Shown here piece by piece: positions 43,415 to 53,089 of a DNA stretch of 64,000 bases. Each line of letters opens with the position of its first letter. Within the stretch, counting starts at the first letter, position 1. The stretch comes from Bacteroidota bacterium. Its GTDB lineage: Bacteria; Bacteroidota; Bacteroidia; NS11-12g; UBA9320. The position numbers and the translations under genes are program-made. The notes below the pieces were generated by a model. The model saw nothing but the letters and a program-made list of their open reading frames with translations. It was not told where the DNA came from and made no database searches. Where the stretch lies: positions 79,870-143,869 of the forward strand of contig WGNA01000016.1 of assembly GCA_016124755.1 (NCBI GenBank), in the 5' to 3' direction.

Positions 43415-46400
43415 TTAGTTTTTCACGATCTTCCGGGTGTAGATACCATTTTCAGTCGTAACACTCAAAAGATAAACACCGGCCGGAAGTCCAGACAGGT
43501 TCAGTTGCGCCTGATCGCCTACAGGCATGGCTGATGTCAGTTGGTTACCGACCAGGTCGGTAAGAACGATTTGGCTTTCAGGGTTTAATGCACTGCCTTC
43601 AACAACAAGAAATTCACCGGCCGGATTCGGATAAATCTTCATCTCCATTTCACCATCGATTGAGGGAACCGAAACAGATACCTCCGGACAACCCCACATG
43701 TAATCGATCTGACCCCGCACTTCGCCGCCGGCATTCATAGCAGTATGAGCATTTATATAAGTCTTTCCTTCTTTGATTTTCATCGCGGTATTCGCATCAA
43801 TTGTTGCATACAGGAAACTTCCATTGTTGCTCAGTCCGGATGAAAGATCAACCAGAACATTGCCATTTGCTCCCCGCATTCCTTCGTGAATGTGTGCCGC
43901 GGAAACAGTGCCGGTCAGGTTTGTTGAAGAGAACATTACATGCGCCCATTGATTCCATCTGTCCACCGAAACAATTCCGCTTCCGTATCGCATTCCGCTC
44001 ACCTGCGGATTTTCCTGCATGCCGCACATATCGAAAACATATCCATCTGATGCCGTTCTGAAAACCTGACCCCTGATTTCACCGCCTGCAAAAGCCGTTG
44101 TGTGAACATTGATATACGACATACCATTCAGCAATCGCCAGATCACATCATTGGTTAAAGTGCTTCCTGTAGCCATTCCCCAGATGCGGTTACCCATAAT
44201 GTTATCAGTTAAACTAATATCCACTCCGCCATTCTCACCGATCATTCCGTTGTGAATGTGAGCTCCGGTTAATGGGCCTGAAATCTCATCTACCTGAACC
44301 ATGTACATCAACGTGTCCCAGGTCGGATTAAACCATAATGCGGCAACTCCTTTTCCGGGAGCCATCACAGCCGGTTCTTCCTGAGCCCCGTTCATCCAGG
44401 CATCGAGAACAAAACCGTTAACCATATTTAGCTGTCCCCGGATTTCTCCTCCGGCATTCAACTCGGTATGCACGTTAATATACAGCATGCCATTCATCAG
44501 ATCATCGAGATAAGCAGTGGGATCTACATCAGCAACGATGCTGTTACCCATGATGTACGGTGTAAGATTTTCAACCACATTTCCATTCATTCCGGAAGCT
44601 GCTTTATGAATATGGGCACCGGTTATTTTTCCGCTGAGACCGTTTGTTACCAATTGAATTTCAAGCTTCTTATTATTGGGAGAAAGGTTAACAACTCCAA
44701 ATCCCATAGCACCTGTTGTTACCGATGGAACTTCATTCGAACCTTTGAGATCACACATAAAAGAACGGTAACCATCCATCCAGATTTGTCCGCGGATTTC
44801 TCCTCCGGCATTCGCGGATGTATGCACATTAATGTAGTACTGACCGGTAATAAATTTATGAAGATTAAAATCGGTAACGTATCCTTTCACCTGATTTCCC
44901 ATTAGCATCGGAACAAGATCGTGAACCACGGATCCGTTTTCGCCCGGCTTTCCTTCATGAATATGAACTCCGGTTACCGGACCCGATAAACCATTTACAG
45001 TAGCAACTACCCAAATTGTATCCATGGTTTCATTCAGGGCAAGACCGGCAACACCGTTGGCAGTAGTCGAAACCTCCGGAACCTCTTCTTTTCCGGAGAG
45101 TTTTGCGGTAAAGATGATTTTCCCTTTAAACATCGGATCTGCCGGGCGCATACCGTTTTCCATAACCATATCAGCCATGTGAACTCCGCGCATAACATTT
45201 CCCCGAACTTCACCGGTGGGTTTTATTAAAGTATGAATGTTCACATAAATGCTGTCCATCCAGAATTGCATCGCATTCGCTTCTGTAAAAGGAGTTGCAT
45301 CGGTAGATTTCCAATATCCGTGTGCCGCATCTCCTTTAGCCGATAGAGAAAAGAATGACGACAGATTAAAAACCACACCGCCGTTACTTCCGGGTGAGGC
45401 TTTGTGAAAATGTGCCGCCGTTGCCGAACCGGAAAGTCCGTCAACCACCATCATAAAATGCGCATTGGTCATGTCGCGATCAATAGAAACCATACCACTT
45501 CCCATGGCAAGAGAAAAATCTACCGGTACTTCCTGACGAGAATCGAGATTAAAATTATAACCCTCCCGGGCAAGACGATATACCTGCCCGCGGATTTCTC
45601 CTCCGGCATTTGCAGAGGTATGAAGATTAATATACGTCTCTCCCATTAAGAGTTTTTGAACCAATGTAGAAGTAATAACCGAACCGGTTACCATTCCTGA
45701 AATTCTGTTTCCATTGATATTTTCGGTAAGACTCACTAAAACATTTCCATCGGTTCCTTCTGCACCGTCGTGAATGTGTGCACCGGTAATCGCTCCGGTC
45801 ATTCCGGTTGCCTGAACATCGTACCACAAAGTATCGAGTGAAGGATTAAGTGAAATCCAGGCAGCACCCCATCCTCCACCAGTTGGATTGGTGGTTTCCT
45901 GATCTGTATTCAGCCACGAATCGAAAGCCAGTCGTTTGTCGAGCCAAAGCTGACCGCGGATTTCTCCCGCTGCATTGGCGGTAGTATGTACATTAACATA
46001 AATGGAACCTGCTAAAAGGCTGTCGATTAAGCCGGTTACGCCAGAAATATCTACGCTTCCAATGATGGCAGATCCTGAAATCATAGAACTCAGGTTCACA
46101 GCAACACCGCCGTCTTTTCCCATTTTACCCCAATGCAAATGGGCTCCGGTTATTGAGCCACTGAGTTGGTCGCAGATTACGCGAACTTCCAGCGTTTTTC
46201 CGTCGTGTGAGATATTGAAATTTCCAAGACCCCAGGCGTTTTTCGTAACCGGCATGATTTCCTGCATAGTATCAAGACTTGCCCGAAAACCCCAGTCGGT
46301 TTCGAGCATGATTTGTCCGCGAATCTCCCCGTTGGGATTTGCAGTTGTGTGGGCATTTACATACAAATCACCCATCATATAAGAATTGAGAACTGAAGGT

Positions 46401-46753
46401 GTTAATGCCGATCCGGTGATGAAACCGCGCACCACATTCCCGTGAATGTTGTCACTAAGATTGTGGAGCACGGATCCGTTCACTCCCATTTTACCGGTAT
46501 GCACGTGTATTCCGGTAATGGGCCCCGACATTCCTTTTGTCGCAATGTTGTAGAATAAAGTATCCCAGGAACTGTTCAGGGTGAAAGCAGCCACGCCTTC
46601 GGCATTCGTTGTAACAGCAGGAACTTCCTGTTGTCCGTTTAACCAGGCCGTTATCATCAGTTGGTCTCCCATGTGGGCTGCCGTTAGTTTTGATGTCGTA
46701 CAGAACAACATCAAAAGGCAGCTCAATCTCGCTATATGTCTCATTGTTTTCAT
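43415..46753 (-). CDS. Eight-CHRD-domain T9SS-secreted protein, type A sorting domain
   Basis: 1112 residues from the ATG at 46753 (MKTMRHIARLSCLLML); a frame extending to 46843 is rejected because it would put 30 polar residues before the signal. The signal ends at SKLTAA. Eight CHRD domains of about 125 residues follow, each with the signature TGxHIHxGxxGxNGxVxxxL and a closing YINVHTxxNAGGEIRGQ. CHRD domains are beta-sandwiches first named in chordin; their bacterial role is unknown. The type A sorting domain is at the end: KIYPNPAGEFLVVEG ... GVYLLSV ... TRKIVKN. Domains 1-4 and 5-8 look like two copies of one four-domain block. It is divergent from the 1805-residue protein. Confidence 0.9.
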   Translation of the reverse strand: MKTMRHIARLSCLLMLFCTTSKLTAAHMGDQLMITAWLNGQQEVPAVTTNAEGVAAFTLNSSWDTLFYNIATKGMSGPITGIHVHTGKMGVNGSVLHNLSDNIHGNVVRGFITGSALTPSVLNSYMMGDLYVNAHTTANPNGEIRGQIMLETDWGFRASLDTMQEIMPVTKNAWGLGNFNISHDGKTLEVRVICDQLSGSITGAHLHWGKMGKDGGVAVNLSSMISGSAIIGSVDISGVTGLIDSLLAGSIYVNVHTTANAAGEIRGQLWLDKRLAFDSWLNTDQETTNPTGGGWGAAWISLNPSLDTLWYDVQATGMTGAITGAHIHDGAEGTDGNVLVSLTENINGNRISGMVTGSVITSTLVQKLLMGETYINLHTSANAGGEIRGQVYRLAREGYNFNLDSRQEVPVDFSLAMGSGMVSIDRDMTNAHFMMVVDGLSGSATAAHFHKASPGSNGGVVFNLSSFFSLSAKGDAAHGYWKSTDATPFTEANAMQFWMDSIYVNIHTLIKPTGEVRGNVMRGVHMADMVMENGMRPADPMFKGKIIFTAKLSGKEEVPEVSTTANGVAGLALNETMDTIWVVATVNGLSGPVTGVHIHEGKPGENGSVVHDLVPMLMGNQVKGYVTDFNLHKFITGQYYINVHTSANAGGEIRGQIWMDGYRSFMCDLKGSNEVPSVTTGAMGFGVVNLSPNNKKLEIQLVTNGLSGKITGAHIHKAASGMNGNVVENLTPYIMGNSIVADVDPTAYLDDLMNGMLYINVHTELNAGGEIRGQLNMVNGFVLDAWMNGAQEEPAVMAPGKGVAALWFNPTWDTLMYMVQVDEISGPLTGAHIHNGMIGENGGVDISLTDNIMGNRIWGMATGSTLTNDVIWRLLNGMSYINVHTTAFAGGEIRGQVFRTASDGYVFDMCGMQENPQVSGMRYGSGIVSVDRWNQWAHVMFSSTNLTGTVSAAHIHEGMRGANGNVLVDLSSGLSNNGSFLYATIDANTAMKIKEGKTYINAHTAMNAGGEVRGQIDYMWGCPEVSVSVPSIDGEMEMKIYPNPAGEFLVVEGSALNPESQIVLTDLVGNQLTSAMPVGDQAQLNLSGLPAGVYLLSVTTENGIYTRKIVKN

Positions 46754-46934
46754 TTTTCCTTGTTTATCGTTTCGTGTTGATTGAAGAGAAAACTTCCGCG
46801 GCGAGTTTCCGACTTCACCCATACTTACGGCGCGAATTGCCAATTGGATTTTTTAGATGAAAATTTTTTAGAAATGCTTTTGGGAATGCTACGTCAACCA
46901 AATTACTGGTATCTTTCAATTACCTGTTTCACTA

Positions 46935-46942
46935 TATTTTTG
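46935..46942 (+). promoter_or_regulatory. -7 box upstream of the sortilin-like surface protein gene
   Basis: TATTTTTG matches TAnnTTTG exactly and ends 21 bases before the chosen ATG at 46964. It supports that start over the in-frame upstream ATG at 46781. No TTTG at the expected -33 distance is clear. Confidence 0.5.
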
Positions 46943-46963
46943 TACGAACAGGTTGTCGTTACC

Positions 46964-49900
46964 ATGCACCGTTACTACCTATTTTTATTACTGATTTTTT
47001 TGTGTCGTTTTTATTCTAAAGCACAAACCGGATCTGCTCCCGATACGAGTCAATATCCGTATTGGATTGATATGATGGCCGATCCATCTGTTAATTTTTA
47101 TAAGACCCAAAGAGCCTTTGAACTTTACTGGCAAAACCGCGCGATCACTAAAGGAAGCGGTTACAAGCCTTTTAAAAGATGGGAATACACCACCCGTGAA
47201 ATCATCGATTCGAATGGAAATATTCCGGCTCCCGGAACTCTCGAAGCCGAAGTTGAAAAATATCTGAATCGCAGAAGCCGGTATTCGTACGGAATCGGCT
47301 ACCCGGGTATTCCGGCTGCACCCGTGAATGCACCATGTCTCACATCGGGCAACTGGGTTGAAATCGGTCCGAGAGTTTTACCGGTTAACGGAACCGGTCA
47401 GCCAAACGGATTAGGACGTGTGAACGCCATCGCCTTTCACCCGACCGATTCTCTTAAAATTTATGTGGGCACCCCGGCGGGCGGACTTTGGATTTCGAAC
47501 GACGGAGGTAAAACCTGGGACACAAACACCGATACTTTTATCACACTCGGTATCTCATCCATCGCCATTGATCCGCAACATCCCGATACGATTTATCTCG
47601 GAACCGGTGATCGCGACAACAGCGATTCTTATGGAAGAGGCGTGTTAAAAAGTATAGACGGCGGTATCACCTGGTTTCTGGTTAACAGCGGAATGGGGAA
47701 TGTGATCGTGGGTCGTTTAATCATTGATCCTAAAAATCCTCAGATTCTTTTAGCAGCAACGAGTAGCGGAATTTATCGCACGGCAAATGGCGGATCTTCC
47801 TGGACGAGATATGTTTCCGATAATTTCAAAGAGATCGTTTTTGACGCGGTGAATTCAAATTACGTTTTCGCCACGACCTATTCCACCGCGGAATATTACC
47901 GATCCACCGACAACGGAATCACCTGGACCAAGCTGATGTCGACTTTGCCTACGGGAAAGCAACGATTGGTAGTTGCCACCACTCCTGCAGATTCCAATCT
48001 CGTGTATTTGTTAGCAACCAACAGCAGCACCTTTGCCGGATTGTACCTTTCGCATGATCGCGGAGTGAATTTCAAACTGATGAGCGATACGCCAAACATC
48101 ATGGATTATTCGCACCTCGGATCCGGAACAGGTGGGCAAGCCTGGTACGATCTCGACATCGCCGCAGACCCGGATGACGGTTCCATTGTGTATTCGGCAG
48201 GGGTTAATATTTTTCAATCGACCGATAGCGGAAAAACCTGGAAGATCAATGCGCATTGGGTTGGTAGCGGTGGCGCTCCGGCAATTCATGCAGATAACCA
48301 TGTTTTGGAATATCAACCGGGGACAAATCATCTTTTTACCGGAAACGACGGCGGAATTTATTTCACAACCGATCGCGGAAAATCGTGGACAGACATTAGT
48401 GAAGGAATCGGAATCGCTCAGATTTATCGCATCGGACAAAGTGCCAATAACAAAGATTTTCTGATAAACGGTTATCAGGACAATGGTGCTGGAATGTATC
48501 TCAACGGAAAGTGGACAACCGTAATGGGAGGCGACGGAATGGATTGCCTGATCGACCCGACAGATGATGCCTGGGCTTATTCAGATTTGTATTACGGTGA
48601 TATCCGCCGGTATAAAAATTACGGTTACAACGGAACGATCGGCAAAAACGGATCGAACGGAATTAATGAAAGCGGCGGCTGGATTACGCCTTTTATTTTA
48701 AGAGAAGGCGATGCCAATACCATGTTCTCCGGATTTAAAAATGTGTGGCGAACCACCAATGTTAAGGCGGCTTCTGCAAGCTCTGTTACGTGGACTAAAA
48801 TTTCCGATAATCTGGGAGGAAGCAATAGTCAGAACATTACCGTTTTGGAAAATTCTTCGGTTGATGACAACCTTTTGTACATGGCCCGGGCCGATAACAA
48901 GCTCTTTAAAAGCGTTGATGCGAATGTAGGTTCGGTTAGCTGGACAGATTTAACATCATCCCTTCCCGCATCCGGAACCATCAACTGGCTTGAGACACAC
49001 CGCTCATTCAAAAACCGGGTTTGGATCTGCATTTCGAATAAAATTTATCAGAGCGATGATGGCGGTAACAACTGGACCGACATCTCATCCGGACTTCCAA
49101 ACATTCCGATGTTGTGTGCAGTTTACGATTCGAGCAGTTCGAGAGGCGGGCTTTATCTCGGAACGTACATGGGTGTTTTTTATAAAGACACCACCATGAG
49201 CAATTGGATTTGGTATAACAACAACATGCCGGTGAATACGAGAGTTCGCGACATTGAAATTTATTATTCTCCATCCGGTCGGGATAAAAGCCACGTTGTT
49301 TGCGGCACATACGGAAGAGGAAACTGGCGCTCTCCTTTATACGATGAAGATCAGAAAACTCCGGTTGCCGGATTTACGGAGGATATGAATTCTATTTGTC
49401 TGAATCAGTCGGTTTCCTTTACCGATACTTCGCTTAATATTCCAACAAAATGGAGTTGGGAAATCACACCGAATTCGGTTACGTATTTATATGGAACCGA
49501 CAGCACGAGTCAGAATCCGGTAGTTCAATTCAATCAAAAAGGAAAATACACCGTAAAATTCTGGGCAGCCAACTGTATGGGGGTTGATTCGTTTGAAAAG
49601 GTCGATGTAATTGAAGTTTTCGATCCGATTAAATCTCCGGTTTGTACCGGTTTTACGAAAACCATCGGAGCGTATGGAATAGGAATTTACGGAGTCGACA
49701 TTGCCGATCTGCACAACACATCTGTCGGGCCGAATGTTGAAGGCGGCTATGTGGATCGGGCCTGTCGCGAAATTGTTACGCTGCGAACCGACACCGCATA
49801 TTGGACGACAATCACCACCGGCGTCAGTTATAATGAATACGTTAAGGTATTTATTGATTTTAACAACAATGGGAATTTAAATGATGCGGGAGAAATGGTT

Positions 49901-52381
49901 TTTAATACACCAAAAGGAAAAACAACGCATCAGGATTCGATACGGATTCCGATAAATCCTGTTACGAATACTTTATTGAGAATGCGCGTTATGAGCGATT
50001 ACGATACGGTAAAAGCAAATTCGTGCGACACGATGCATTACGGACAAACAGAAGATTTCGGTGTGGTAATCGAACCGAGAATTCCCATTGCTAATTTCGG
50101 AATTGATACAAATGAAATCTGCCAAAACGGAAAAATAATTCTCACCGATTCGAGTGAAGGGAGCATTTATAAAAGAAGATGGTATGTGAGTCAGGATGGA
50201 TTATTAACCTACAAAAGTGATTCGGCCGGTCCGATTACTTTCACACTTCCCGACACGGGTTGGTATTATGCAATTTTAGTTTTGAACGATAGTCTGGTCA
50301 GCAAACGGATCGATTCTATTGTGTATGTAAAACCCAATCCGAAAGCGAATCTATCTTATGCTAAAGGCGGTGCAATCATGTGTGAGCGGGATTCTTTAAT
50401 TTTATCAGATAATGGTTTTCCGACAACCGTAACACATCAATGGTATAAAAACGGAAGCGCGTTGCCCGGGCAAACCAATGCAACACTTAATCGCTTTCCA
50501 GTCTTTTTATCAGACTCCGGATCGTATTATTCGGAAGTTAATTTAAACGGATGTACATCACAGACCAATCCTGTTCAGATCACCACCAAACCCAAACCCA
50601 GAGCGGGTTTTATTCCGGATGATACCGTTCAGTGTTTTATTAATAACCGATTTGGTTTCGGAAATACTTCGTTTATTACAACTTCGACTTATTCGAATAA
50701 ATGGACTTTCGGAGACGGCGCCGAATCCAATTTAACCGGCCCATTTTACAGTTACAGTGACACCGGAAATTTTATTGTAACTTTAATTACCTCAACCTCC
50801 TTTTGCAGCGATTCCATTTCCAAAAACATACGGGTGAACGAGAGTCCGGTGGCGGGTTTTACGCTAAACAGCACGCCACAATGTTTAAAAGAAAATGAAT
50901 TTGTTGTAAAGAATATTTCAACCATCAGCAACGGAAATTTAAAGTATTTATGGAAATGGGGAGATAGCAATACAGACACAACAACAGACGCATCACATCA
51001 TTATTCGGTTGACGGAAGTTTTGATATTACATTAATTACGAATTCAACATTGTGCTCCGATACATTAATCCGGAATATCCAGGTCTCTCCCACTCCTGTT
51101 GCTGTTTGGAATTATACAGCATACGATAGTTGCGGCAAATCCAATTTATACGATTTTAATAATTCGTCATTTATCACCTCCGGGAGTATAAATACCAATG
51201 ACTGGAAATTCAGTGATGGAAGTAATTCAAGTCAGAAAGATGTTCTCAATAAAACCTTTGCAGATACGGGAAATTACACCGTACAATTGATTGTGGTTTC
51301 GAATCTTGGCTGCCGCGACACGATGGTTAAATTAATTAAAGTTCACGAAGCACCAGTCGCTGATTTTAGTTTAACTCCGTTGTCTGCCTGTTTAAAAGGG
51401 AATTCTATTTCAATTGCTAACACCAGTTCAGTAACATCCGGAAGCATTACCGGATATGAATGGGATTTTGGTGATGGCGGCACTTCTGTTCAACAAAATC
51501 CCGCTCCGCAGAAATATGGGAATGCCGGAACTTTTAATATTCAATTGGTTGTTCATTCGTCAACCGGTTGCGACGATACGCTACAAAAAAGCATTGATAT
51601 TTATCCGAATCCATTGGCCGGATTTACCGTAAATACCGGATGTGAGGGGGCAATAATTACTTTTACAAATACCAGTTCGATTGCCTCCGGAAGCATCAAA
51701 CAATCGTTCTGGAAATTCGGAGACGGCGACACATCGGGCTTGAACGATCCGACGCATATTTTCACCAAACCTGGAAGTTTTGAAATTACTCTGGTGGTTG
51801 CGAGCGACCACAATTGCAAAGATTCGATAGTCGCTAAAAACGGTGTAACCATTCTCCCCAAACCTAAAGCCGATTTTAGTTTTCAGCGGTTGTCTTCCGC
51901 CGGAACAGCAACAGACGTTCAGTTTCAGGATTTAACCGACACGGCAGTTTTGTGGAATTGGAATTTCAGCGGAATTGCTCTAAGTACGGATCAGAATCCA
52001 TTGGTAACTTTTCCGGATTCCGGCAGCTACGTTATTATATTAAAAGTAGAAAATAAAGATGGATGTGAAGACAGCATTAACCGGATTATTTTCATTTCAC
52101 CCATTAATACTTTTTATGTTCCCAATGGCTTCACACCCAACGGAGATGGGTTAAATGAAATCTTCAAACCGTATGGACTGAGTTATTTAAAAAAGTACAA
52201 CATGTCGGTTTACGACCGGTGGGGAATTAAGGTTTTTGAAACCGAAAATCCGCAGGAAGGCTGGGACGGAAAATATCTGGGTGAATATGTTCTTTCAGGC
52301 ATGTATCTCGTAACGATAGAATACATCGATCTCAATGGCGAAAGGGCGCATGAGGAGTTGATGATTCAAGTTATGAGGTAA
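46964..52381 (+). CDS. Giant T9SS surface protein with sortilin-like propeller, GEVED and PKD domains, type B sorting
   Basis: 1805 residues from the ATG at 46964 (MHRYYLFLLLIFLCRF), which gives a clean signal peptide ending FYSKAQ; the frame continues upstream to 46781 without a signal. Residues of about 130-810 form a Vps10/sortilin-type beta-propeller with Asp-box repeats (SNDGGKTW, SIDGGITW, STDNGITWTK, TTDRGKSWTD). A GEVED domain (YVKVFIDFNNNGNLNDAGEM ... MHYGQTEDFG) follows. Then about six PKD or PKD-like domains (WTFGDGAES, WKWGDSNTD, YEWDFGDGG, WKFGDGDTS). The C-terminus is type B (FYVPNGFTPNGDGLNEIF, VYDRWGIKVFET). Likely a surface adhesin or binding protein. No enzyme motif is seen. 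Confidence 0.9.
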   Translation: MHRYYLFLLLIFLCRFYSKAQTGSAPDTSQYPYWIDMMADPSVNFYKTQRAFELYWQNRAITKGSGYKPFKRWEYTTREIIDSNGNIPAPGTLEAEVEKYLNRRSRYSYGIGYPGIPAAPVNAPCLTSGNWVEIGPRVLPVNGTGQPNGLGRVNAIAFHPTDSLKIYVGTPAGGLWISNDGGKTWDTNTDTFITLGISSIAIDPQHPDTIYLGTGDRDNSDSYGRGVLKSIDGGITWFLVNSGMGNVIVGRLIIDPKNPQILLAATSSGIYRTANGGSSWTRYVSDNFKEIVFDAVNSNYVFATTYSTAEYYRSTDNGITWTKLMSTLPTGKQRLVVATTPADSNLVYLLATNSSTFAGLYLSHDRGVNFKLMSDTPNIMDYSHLGSGTGGQAWYDLDIAADPDDGSIVYSAGVNIFQSTDSGKTWKINAHWVGSGGAPAIHADNHVLEYQPGTNHLFTGNDGGIYFTTDRGKSWTDISEGIGIAQIYRIGQSANNKDFLINGYQDNGAGMYLNGKWTTVMGGDGMDCLIDPTDDAWAYSDLYYGDIRRYKNYGYNGTIGKNGSNGINESGGWITPFILREGDANTMFSGFKNVWRTTNVKAASASSVTWTKISDNLGGSNSQNITVLENSSVDDNLLYMARADNKLFKSVDANVGSVSWTDLTSSLPASGTINWLETHRSFKNRVWICISNKIYQSDDGGNNWTDISSGLPNIPMLCAVYDSSSSRGGLYLGTYMGVFYKDTTMSNWIWYNNNMPVNTRVRDIEIYYSPSGRDKSHVVCGTYGRGNWRSPLYDEDQKTPVAGFTEDMNSICLNQSVSFTDTSLNIPTKWSWEITPNSVTYLYGTDSTSQNPVVQFNQKGKYTVKFWAANCMGVDSFEKVDVIEVFDPIKSPVCTGFTKTIGAYGIGIYGVDIADLHNTSVGPNVEGGYVDRACREIVTLRTDTAYWTTITTGVSYNEYVKVFIDFNNNGNLNDAGEMVFNTPKGKTTHQDSIRIPINPVTNTLLRMRVMSDYDTVKANSCDTMHYGQTEDFGVVIEPRIPIANFGIDTNEICQNGKIILTDSSEGSIYKRRWYVSQDGLLTYKSDSAGPITFTLPDTGWYYAILVLNDSLVSKRIDSIVYVKPNPKANLSYAKGGAIMCERDSLILSDNGFPTTVTHQWYKNGSALPGQTNATLNRFPVFLSDSGSYYSEVNLNGCTSQTNPVQITTKPKPRAGFIPDDTVQCFINNRFGFGNTSFITTSTYSNKWTFGDGAESNLTGPFYSYSDTGNFIVTLITSTSFCSDSISKNIRVNESPVAGFTLNSTPQCLKENEFVVKNISTISNGNLKYLWKWGDSNTDTTTDASHHYSVDGSFDITLITNSTLCSDTLIRNIQVSPTPVAVWNYTAYDSCGKSNLYDFNNSSFITSGSINTNDWKFSDGSNSSQKDVLNKTFADTGNYTVQLIVVSNLGCRDTMVKLIKVHEAPVADFSLTPLSACLKGNSISIANTSSVTSGSITGYEWDFGDGGTSVQQNPAPQKYGNAGTFNIQLVVHSSTGCDDTLQKSIDIYPNPLAGFTVNTGCEGAIITFTNTSSIASGSIKQSFWKFGDGDTSGLNDPTHIFTKPGSFEITLVVASDHNCKDSIVAKNGVTILPKPKADFSFQRLSSAGTATDVQFQDLTDTAVLWNWNFSGIALSTDQNPLVTFPDSGSYVIILKVENKDGCEDSINRIIFISPINTFYVPNGFTPNGDGLNEIFKPYGLSYLKKYNMSVYDRWGIKVFETENPQEGWDGKYLGEYVLSGMYLVTIEYIDLNGERAHEELMIQVMR

Positions 52382-52396
52382 TAGAATTTGGAATTA

Positions 52397-52455
52397 CTGA
52401 CGAATGCCTTTTAGTTTATTGGTTTGTGGGGAACATTGAGGTTCGACATTGTCAG
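52397..52455 (-). repeat. Single REP-like hairpin unit, reverse orientation
   Basis: CTGACGAATGCC (52397-52408) and GACATTGTCAG (52445-52455) are the two ends in the order opposite to the left-hand clusters. The loop (TTTTAGTTTATTGGTTTG...) differs from the three common loop types. It starts 16 bases after the stop of the giant surface protein. Confidence 0.7.
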
Positions 52456-52596
52456 CATAAATGGGGAATGGGGGAATACGTAAAATGGAGAATTTCGATT
52501 CTGAGTATGGCGAAGAATCCCTTGAAAACCCAGAAAGGACACGTCATCCTATGTTTGATCTTTTTTAATGTACCGGGGCAAAAAAGAAGAAGTCAA

Positions 52597-52900
52597 CTAA
52601 GAAGAATTATTATTGAAAAAGGTCAACATTATTAAGGCATCTACACCAGCTAGCACTTCTATACCGAAGCCGGTCAGGTTTTTGGCACTTTCTAATTCTG
52701 AGGGCTTCGAGTAAATACACTTGCTACCTCTTACGTGCCAAAATTTTATCCGTGATGGTTATAAAATCGTACTTCTGCATTTGTACTTTTAAAATGGTGC
52801 TTTCAACATGCTTTCCGCTCCAATATTTGTCGTGTTCGCGGACAGGATAAAAAACGCAAACGATCCGACGTAGCTTTAGCGCAGATGGATGAGTGCTGTT
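52597..52900 (-). pseudogene. Possible decayed coding remnant in the 708-base gap
   Basis: The gap 52382-53089 has no intact gene. On the minus strand two adjoining frames read like protein: 52900-52724 (RRIVCVFYPVREHDKYWSGK, then KVQMQKYDFITITDKILARK) and, after a shift of frame near 52727, about 52770-52597 (KFWHVRGSKCIYSKPSELES, then LTGFGIEVLAGVDALIM). Neither has a good start codon. Together they look like a frameshifted fragment of a gene I cannot identify. Chance open frames in AT-rich DNA cannot be excluded. The rest of the gap (52901-53089) shows short frames with no clear meaning and a GGGGACGCTACGG string. Confidence 0.3.
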
Positions 52901-53089
52901 TTACTTCATTTTCGCCACGCCACTCAAATCTCTAAGCATAACTGTTACAATCGTTAAGCGAACTTTCGTTCTTACCAAATTCTACCGCAATCCAATTTTC
53001 GATTTTTCATTTTGGTCCATAGCGGGGACGCTACGGACAGCTTCCGGGTTCACCGGGGATTCCTCATTTTTTTTATTTTATTAATTATT

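Noticed and set aside
46781..46963. Upstream extension of the sortilin-like protein
   Set aside because: It would put 61 unconserved residues before a clear signal peptide, and a TAnnTTTG box lies inside this stretch.
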